64,000 nt of DNA, taken from assembly GCA_900073065.1 (NCBI GenBank), contig FJOG01000024.1:64721-128720 (forward strand), read 5' to 3'. The stretch is from Phialocephala subalpina. Taxonomy: Eukaryota; Ascomycota; Leotiomycetes; Helotiales; Mollisiaceae. Below the pieces are notes generated by a model. It had not been told where the DNA came from. It worked only from the letters and a program-made list of their open reading frames with translations, and searched no databases. The position numbers and the translations under genes were made by a program. Of this stretch, positions 58,574-64,000 are shown piece by piece. How positions within the stretch are numbered: position 1 is the stretch's first letter; every line of letters begins with the position of its first letter.

Positions 58574-59374
58574 TAGCGAATGCGAGGTTTTGAAGGGGAT
58601 GGAGGATAGATAATGGGCCACGACTTCTCCTGGAATGAATTCTAAGAATTTTTCAGGGGGAAGTCTCGTTCGATGATTTCGATAGCTATTGGTAGCTTTA
58701 AGCTTATTGTTGTAGGATGGTGGAAAAGTTTACGCGTTGATTTCAGCATCCATTAACAAATTTACGGGACGGTGGAAAAGTCCATGCGAGAAATTTGGTG
58801 ACCATTGAGGGCTCTAGGGTTCATGTCTCAAGGTGGGGAGAAAGTTTACTCGTTGATTTTATGCATGTTTTAATACAATCGCGTTGAACTATTGCCATTC
58901 AATAAAAATGAGATTGTTTTGACCACCTTAGCATTCCCCTTTATTCCCCTTGCACCAGTCTATCAAACGCGGAAAGACATTTGAATCCGGAACCACGGGC
59001 TTACGATAGTGTGATAATCTGATGAACTTTGAACTTTGCAACGAAAAATTACAATAATTGTCCTTAACAACAGTGGAGGAGCGTGAAACATGTCGCATGC
59101 TGGCTTAAGTGGGGAGGTGGATTGACACCCGTTTCGAGATTCTCAAGTGAACAGTGCAGCTATTAATCACTTCGGGAGAAGCCTAGCTGATTCAAATATC
59201 ATGCATTCACTCTACATCAACGTTCTCATATTAAACCTCTACCACCAGGCCTCCATATAGTGTCAACCTCGCACTACTTCCAAACCCACGCATTCGCAGA
59301 GAAGTATATCGTACATTCACATCAACCTCCACGTTACCATGCTTCCAGGAGGAGAAATACGAGTGTAGCTCACT
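58574..59374. other. intergenic with degenerate direct repeats
   Basis: A motif like ggtggaaaagtttacgcgtt (58719) recurs degenerately at about 58771 and 58834 (ggtggggagaaagtttactc). No gene was seen. This is the shared 3' region of two convergent small genes. Confidence 0.45.
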
Positions 59375-59722
59375 TTAACAACACCCTTCGGCGCAAACTA
59401 TCGTTTCGTCAGTCACGGCGAGTTGTCCCACGATACTAAATCAAAACTTACTAGCGCAGTCGGCACATGCTTCACAACCCTCTTCGGCAACGCAGCAGCA
59501 GCATAGAGTTGCGAGACATGCAGCAAGGCAACCATCGCCTTTGCCGCCACGGATCTTTGATTGTTCGTTGTGTTGTTCAACCTACTCATGTCAGTTTTGT
59601 TACCGAGATAGTTGACTTTCCGCTAGGGTACATACTATCTGTTGTCCTGGTGCTTGGAGAGGAACATCTTGAAGCTTGTATCCTTGTTGAGCAGCGCTCT
59701 GTTGTGGCTTTGTTGGGAACAT
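59375..59722 (-). CDS. CYSTM-family cysteine-rich membrane peptide
   Basis: Exons 59722-59636, 59581-59452 and 59397-59375, with introns of 54 and 54 nt, join in phase to 79 residues. The N-terminus is Gln/Pro-rich (MFPTKPQQSAAQQGYKLQD), followed by a CYSTM module GCLAACLATLCCCCVAEEGCEACADC, split here as GCLAACLATLCCCCVAEEGC then EACADC, and a final CAEGCC. CYSTM peptides are tail-anchored membrane proteins linked to stress and metal tolerance in eukaryotes. The extra Cys after the module is unusual in number. A TATA box (59834-59841) lies ~115 bp upstream. The last exon encodes only seven residues. Confidence 0.75.
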
Positions 59723-60050
59723 GGTGACTTGTATTCGAGGTGAGCTTTGATAGATCTTGTGCCTTAACTCTTAACCGCCTTCTGTGCGTGGATACTTTCA
59801 GATTGTTCGATGACGGGAATGATGAACTAGAACTTTATAAGAACAGGACGAAGTCAAGTCCCTTAAATAATCGAAATTGTTGGACTGTGACTGCATCGAG
59901 GGTATATCACTGACTGTCCTAGCTACTATGATTCACAAGTATTATAGCAAGTACTAAAAATCATGAATCAGAACCCCGCTTCAAAGCAAAGGTCAAGTAC
60001 GGATGAGTCATTACACTTAATTCTAACCGACAATCTAGCAAAAGATTACT
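59723..60050. other. CYSTM promoter and tannase 3' flank
   Basis: Contains ttataaag on the minus strand at 59834-59841. No gene. Confidence 0.5.
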
Positions 60051-61811
60051 TTAATACACAGGTAATTTGAAAGAATCAAAGTCATAAACCCAAGTATCAA
60101 TCGAAGCCTGATCAAACACACAATCCATATTACCATCAACATCCCACAACGGTCTCAAAGGCCAAGCACAAATCTGAGCATTCTCTCCCACCTTATCCCC
60201 AGCAAGATGAGTAGCGTTTAGCGTCACCGGAACAACACCATTCTCAACCCACTCAATTAAAACCCCCAAGTTAGTCTGTGGAAATGGTCCATTAGGTTCG
60301 TAAGCATTAGGCGCGCAATGCTGAGCCCCAGGAACAAGGTATAAACGATACCAATCGCCAAGTGCCTCCGTGGACTCATTATACGTCAGGTTTGAGTACA
60401 TTATCGAGCGAACGGACTCGTGGTACCGGACTGAAGAAGCGGTCGGGATGCTGAAATCCGATTCTCCATGAAAGTGCAAGATTTTGCCGCCGGAATCGTG
60501 GTATTCTGTTAGGTCGGGCCATGTTGTTTGAAGCGTATCTTCGTATTTTTTCCAGCCTTCGATTATCCATTTCTTGAGTGTGTCATAGGTTACGCCGTCG
60601 AGATTAGGGAGTGTAGAAGTATCTAGAAGTTCCAAATAGCGTGCGACGAATTCGGATCCGAAGGAGTTAATGTAGAGACCCCATTCTGAGGAAGTCGTGT
60701 TGTAGGATGTATATCCATCGGCGAAGATAGAGGAGGGTTGGTAAGAAAGGTATACTCGCTTTCCATCGGTATCGTGGAGACCGTCGATGATTGTGTTGGC
60801 TACTTCCACACCCTCGGCTGCGACAGTGCCATTTTGTTCTGGCCAAGCAGGAGCCGGCGGGAAGCCCAAGAACTCCGGTGTTGCAGGACAGTAGTAGGAT
60901 TTCCCGACGATAGAGGAGGTATTGAATTGCAGTTTGCACAAGTCTGTACGTGCAACAACTCCGTCGGTGAGGCCGTCTAATGGGTCGCAGAAAGCAAGGG
61001 TCTCGTTGAGGATCTTTTGCAATTCGCATGCTGGAGGGTAGTAGTCGAGAGTCTGTTGCACGATATTCGAGTATAAATGCTGTACTTGTTGGAAGGAAAA
61101 GCGGAAAGCAGGAGCGCCGGTGATGACACCGTCGAAGTCCGTAAAGCGTTGAACTTGACTCCATCCATCACGACCGCCTTCGGAGCATCCTTGATAGTAA
61201 GAGTACAGCTTGTCGTCGGACATGTTGAAGAAGCTTTGGGTAAATAGCTGTCCGAGAAGAGTGAGCTCATGGATAGCTTGATATCCGAACATGAAGAGCG
61301 ATTCCAGGTCGACCGTTCCATTTTGGATGATATAGACGGAATCAAAATTGTTTGAGAAGCTTCCAAAGCCACCATCGGTAGCACCAGCAACAGCACCGTA
61401 GATTACGCCTCCTGGGAGAGATCCAGTGTTCCCAATACCTGAGTTGATAGCGTATCCTCCACCACCGGTTGCCAGATAGCGGTTCTTGAATGATGTCGGT
61501 GCTGGAAGCCAGTATGTGACCTGCACAGAATCATTGCGGCCGGTATGTGTGTAGGCAAACGTCACGTTGCAGTAGTCAAACTCAGCGTCTGGGAAGAAGC
61601 TAGCGCCACTGACTGTGTTGTTGATGACGGGATTGACCTGTATGGAGGATGGAAGAATCGTGACAGGCGTCGTTCCTAAGTAGGTGACCTCCTGCGGTAG
61701 TGAGGCGTTGACGTAAGATACCGTGCAGACGTCGTAGATTGAAACTGCGTAGACGTTCCTTGCGGCTGATGCGGCTAAGACCAGAGCCCAGGACACCGAA
61801 TGGAATCGCAT
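60051..61811 (-). CDS. tannase/feruloyl esterase family secreted esterase
   Basis: Single exon, 586 residues, normal family length. An N-terminal signal peptide (VSWALVLAASAARNVYA) directs secretion. The catalytic set is complete: GCSEGGRDG with nucleophile Ser210 preceded by Cys209, Asp452 in HGESDFSIP, and His498-Cys499 in GAQHCAPN. This is the CS-D-HC motif, in which a disulfide between the neighbouring Cys links Ser and His. The oxyanion region TGGGGYAINSG is present. Many N-glycosylation sites. It would hydrolyse esters of hydroxycinnamic or gallic acids in plant polymers. Which acid cannot be decided from sequence. The gene is intact. Confidence 0.92.
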   Translation of the reverse strand: MRFHSVSWALVLAASAARNVYAVSIYDVCTVSYVNASLPQEVTYLGTTPVTILPSSIQVNPVINNTVSGASFFPDAEFDYCNVTFAYTHTGRNDSVQVTYWLPAPTSFKNRYLATGGGGYAINSGIGNTGSLPGGVIYGAVAGATDGGFGSFSNNFDSVYIIQNGTVDLESLFMFGYQAIHELTLLGQLFTQSFFNMSDDKLYSYYQGCSEGGRDGWSQVQRFTDFDGVITGAPAFRFSFQQVQHLYSNIVQQTLDYYPPACELQKILNETLAFCDPLDGLTDGVVARTDLCKLQFNTSSIVGKSYYCPATPEFLGFPPAPAWPEQNGTVAAEGVEVANTIIDGLHDTDGKRVYLSYQPSSIFADGYTSYNTTSSEWGLYINSFGSEFVARYLELLDTSTLPNLDGVTYDTLKKWIIEGWKKYEDTLQTTWPDLTEYHDSGGKILHFHGESDFSIPTASSVRYHESVRSIMYSNLTYNESTEALGDWYRLYLVPGAQHCAPNAYEPNGPFPQTNLGVLIEWVENGVVPVTLNATHLAGDKVGENAQICAWPLRPLWDVDGNMDCVFDQASIDTWVYDFDSFKLPVY

Positions 61812-62610
61812 GATGAAGAAAGCTCTGTGTCGATGCTAGACAGTGATGACCATGAAAGAACCATGGGGGAAGGAGCAACCTACTGATATATACGTTATCG
61901 CTCATCTCCACAACTGAGGAAATGAAAGGTGAAGTTCAAGGCAGGTGAGGGGTTAAAAATTTGTTGATGTACCTGCAGGACACTTGGGACGAACATGCAG
62001 GGATATTGGCACCTTCGGGACCGACATGAACATGGCAGCCATGACCCAGCAGATCCGGTAGAAGTCTACTCCGACGATTTCTAGGTCGAAATGTGGAGCT
62101 TCGGTGAAGGGTAGGTGGACGACAAGCTCGCTTAGTATTAGGGGAGAGCGGGGTAGCGCGGGGCAATGTGGGACAGCGAGGGGCACGCTGTGGGGATGAC
62201 CTACATCGTGAAATAGAATTCGCAGCTTGAGCTTTTGGCACAAGACAACTTTCTTCAGCTGCCTTCTCTTGATTTCCATTGCTTCCCCATTTGTGGCTGT
62301 CGTGATATTGCACAGTCAATTCGAGCTTTTACGCGATAGGGCGTTTGACGATATCATAACGGCCATCCATTTCATAAAAAAAATGTACATGAATGAGGAG
62401 CAAATGCAAAAGTATACAAGAAAGCGCCAGCGTCCCCCAAACGATCCCGCCAAGAATTCCAAACCCGAGATGTCTTGAATGTCCCTTTGTCTTCAGTACA
62501 CTCAAATGCTCTCTTCATTCATATGGCAGCCATCCTCATCTTTGCTCGAGCAATACTGACAGTGCTCTGTCCGGCTCTGGCGTGTGTGAGCTGAGAAGAT
62601 CCAGGCGATT
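61812..62610. other. intergenic, tannase promoter
   Basis: No supported gene. A GC-rich patch with repeated gcggggc/gaggggc words lies at 62130-62190. Confidence 0.45.
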
Positions 62611-64000
62611 CTACTTGCGTCCAGTACCGGTGGCCCTAGCAAAGCCCGCGCTTCCAGTCCCAGTCATCCTGCCAGTCCTCGTAAGGAACCCACTGCTTGG
62701 GAAAACAGAGGTACACTTCTTCTTAGAGGAAGACACAGTTCCATTCCCGAAGGGAACAGCGCTAGCGGATGAGAGGACTGGAAGTGCAGTCGCAGATGTG
62801 AGAATGCTTGTTCCTGACGCAGCATCTGCAACGAGGTTCTGGCCCGCAGCTGACGAGATTGCTCCAGAAGCTGCGGCGGTCTCGGTCTGGGTTTGGGTTA
62901 GTGGATGTTCTTTTGAAGTGTCGAGGGAAGCATTAATTAGGTTTTACATACCACAGTAACAGTTGAGAGGGCGACGGTGACGGTGACTGGAGCACAGCTT
63001 CCGGCACCAGCAGCTCCAGAGGCAACTCCAACGAGTCCAGCGGCAGTTGAAGTGGCGGAAGCGGACTGAGTAATAGTCACAACAAAACCAGACTGAGTAA
63101 TGGTCACGACAGATCCGGCTGAACCAGAGTCATCTCCCGATGAGGTTTCTCCAGAAACGGGGACTGCGACATTGGTCTCGATGGCAACCAGTGTAGTGGA
63201 AAGCGCACTCGAGACTGTAGACAAGACAGTTGATCTTGCGGGACAATTGGTGATCGAGGATGCGCATGAGGTGATTGTAGAAACGAAAGTGGTGTAAACG
63301 GTAGATGCCTGCAGAATTGTAGTGAGCTGGCTCGTGACTTGGCCAGCAGCTGATGCAGTGCTGGCGATGGTCTCAGTTCCTGGTGCCGAGGTCAAGGAAG
63401 CTGTCACCGCTACCTTCTTGGTGATGGTGGATAGGATGGTGGATGTCTTGCTGATGGTAGAGGTAGAGCTGGTGGTCTCAAGAGAAGTCGTTCCGCCAAT
63501 GACGTGGGCGATGGTTGAGATTGAGGCACCTGTGTTGCCTGCGTTGGTGAAGGTGCTTGTTTGGATACTGGTGGATCCTCCAGAGACGTGAGTCAGAGTG
63601 ACAGGACATACAGTTGTGCTTTCTTCAATCACGACGGTTGTGATGACCTCGGATTCAGCGGAAGTAACTGCGACACCAGCAGCAGTGCTCGTGATCGAGG
63701 CGCTACTAAGTGATGATGCAGCGGAAGCAACGCGAGCAACAGAAGAGGTGTAGCTCGAGAGGATCTTTGAGCTTGCACTCTCTGCCTCTGCAACTGGGCA
63801 GACAGTGGTGTAAATTTCAATAGTGTCAGTGACCACTTGCGCAACTGTAGCGGAGCGGGCTGGGCAGTTGGTGACCGAGGCGGCGCATGAGGTGATTGTG
63901 TGAATAGAAGTTGCATAGACGATGAGTGTGGTTTCTCCAAGGGCAGCAGAAGTGCTCGAATCGCTAGAATCCGGAGATGTCCCATTCAAAGCCAAGGATG
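62611..64000 (-). CDS. Ser/Thr/Ala-rich cell-wall-type protein, 5' end outside window
   Basis: The coding frame enters at the right edge. It runs to 62952, splices (intron 62951-62887, gtatgt donor) and ends at 62611 in RATGTGRK. At least ~440 residues are Ser/Thr/Ala/Val-rich, likely heavily O-glycosylated. Modules recur: a TSIHTITSCAASVTNCPARS-like unit near the start and a STITSCASSITNCPARS unit ~200 residues later, plus TVCPV pairs. These Cys-containing ITSC/NCPAR blocks resemble fungal adhesin or wall-protein repeats. There is no C-terminal GPI-type hydrophobic tail; the end is basic instead. N-terminus and signal peptide cannot be seen. Confidence 0.7.

Noticed and set aside
63100..63591. 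Plus-strand frames near the right end
   Set aside because: Antisense to the Ser/Thr-rich protein; Val/Glu-rich mirror translations of Ser/Thr codons.

Overview
The window is genomic DNA of a filamentous ascomycete (Pezizomycotina). Genes are split by short GT-AG introns of mostly 45-65 nt with CTAAC/CTGAC-like branch sites. Families present are typical of this group: a NACHT/ankyrin NLR, WSC proteins, a DUF2235 hydrolase, a fungal PLC, a cutinase-family esterase, tannase/feruloyl esterase, a CYSTM peptide and FucP-like MFS. A dispersed 5S rRNA gene is also present. The wall-degrading repertoire would suit a plant- or litter-associated fungus, perhaps a leotiomycete; that placement is inference. 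There is one 424-nt assembly gap (11094-11517).

Layout. 0-11 kb: an AT-rich edge, a FAD monooxygenase, a TIR-bounded MITE-like element, a three-exon NLR (SesB-like hydrolase, NACHT, near-identical ankyrin repeats) and a broken membrane-protein gene. 11-19.2 kb: a 5S gene split by the gap, two small TATA-driven ORFs, a cupin, a relic ORF, a DUF2235 hydrolase and a small cupin. 19.8-30.7 kb: a PLC with a large X-domain insertion, then a gene-poor stretch holding one orphan three-exon gene and a small secreted Cys protein. 31-47 kb: a conserved small acidic protein, a six-WSC secreted protein, a frame-broken membrane protein, a decayed cupin paralogue, a small secreted protein, a CE5 esterase, an FHS-type MFS transporter and a beta-propeller/WSC surface protein. 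48.7-64 kb: a PX-associated/DUF3818 protein, a transcription-factor relic next to a fold-back element, a GH106-like secreted glycosidase, a small Cys-rich protein, a CYSTM peptide, a tannase-family esterase and the 3' part of a Ser/Thr-rich wall protein.

How the genes fit together. I see no biosynthetic cluster. There are two functional themes. One is the extracellular surface and plant polymers: WSC proteins, CE5 esterase, tannase family, GH106-like enzyme, sugar-type MFS and small secreted proteins. The other is self/non-self recognition (the NLR). Several otherwise intact genes carry isolated frame breaks or stops. Either these loci are decaying or the consensus has residual indel errors; raw reads would decide. 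Exon joins were worked out by hand from reading-frame phase and splice motifs.
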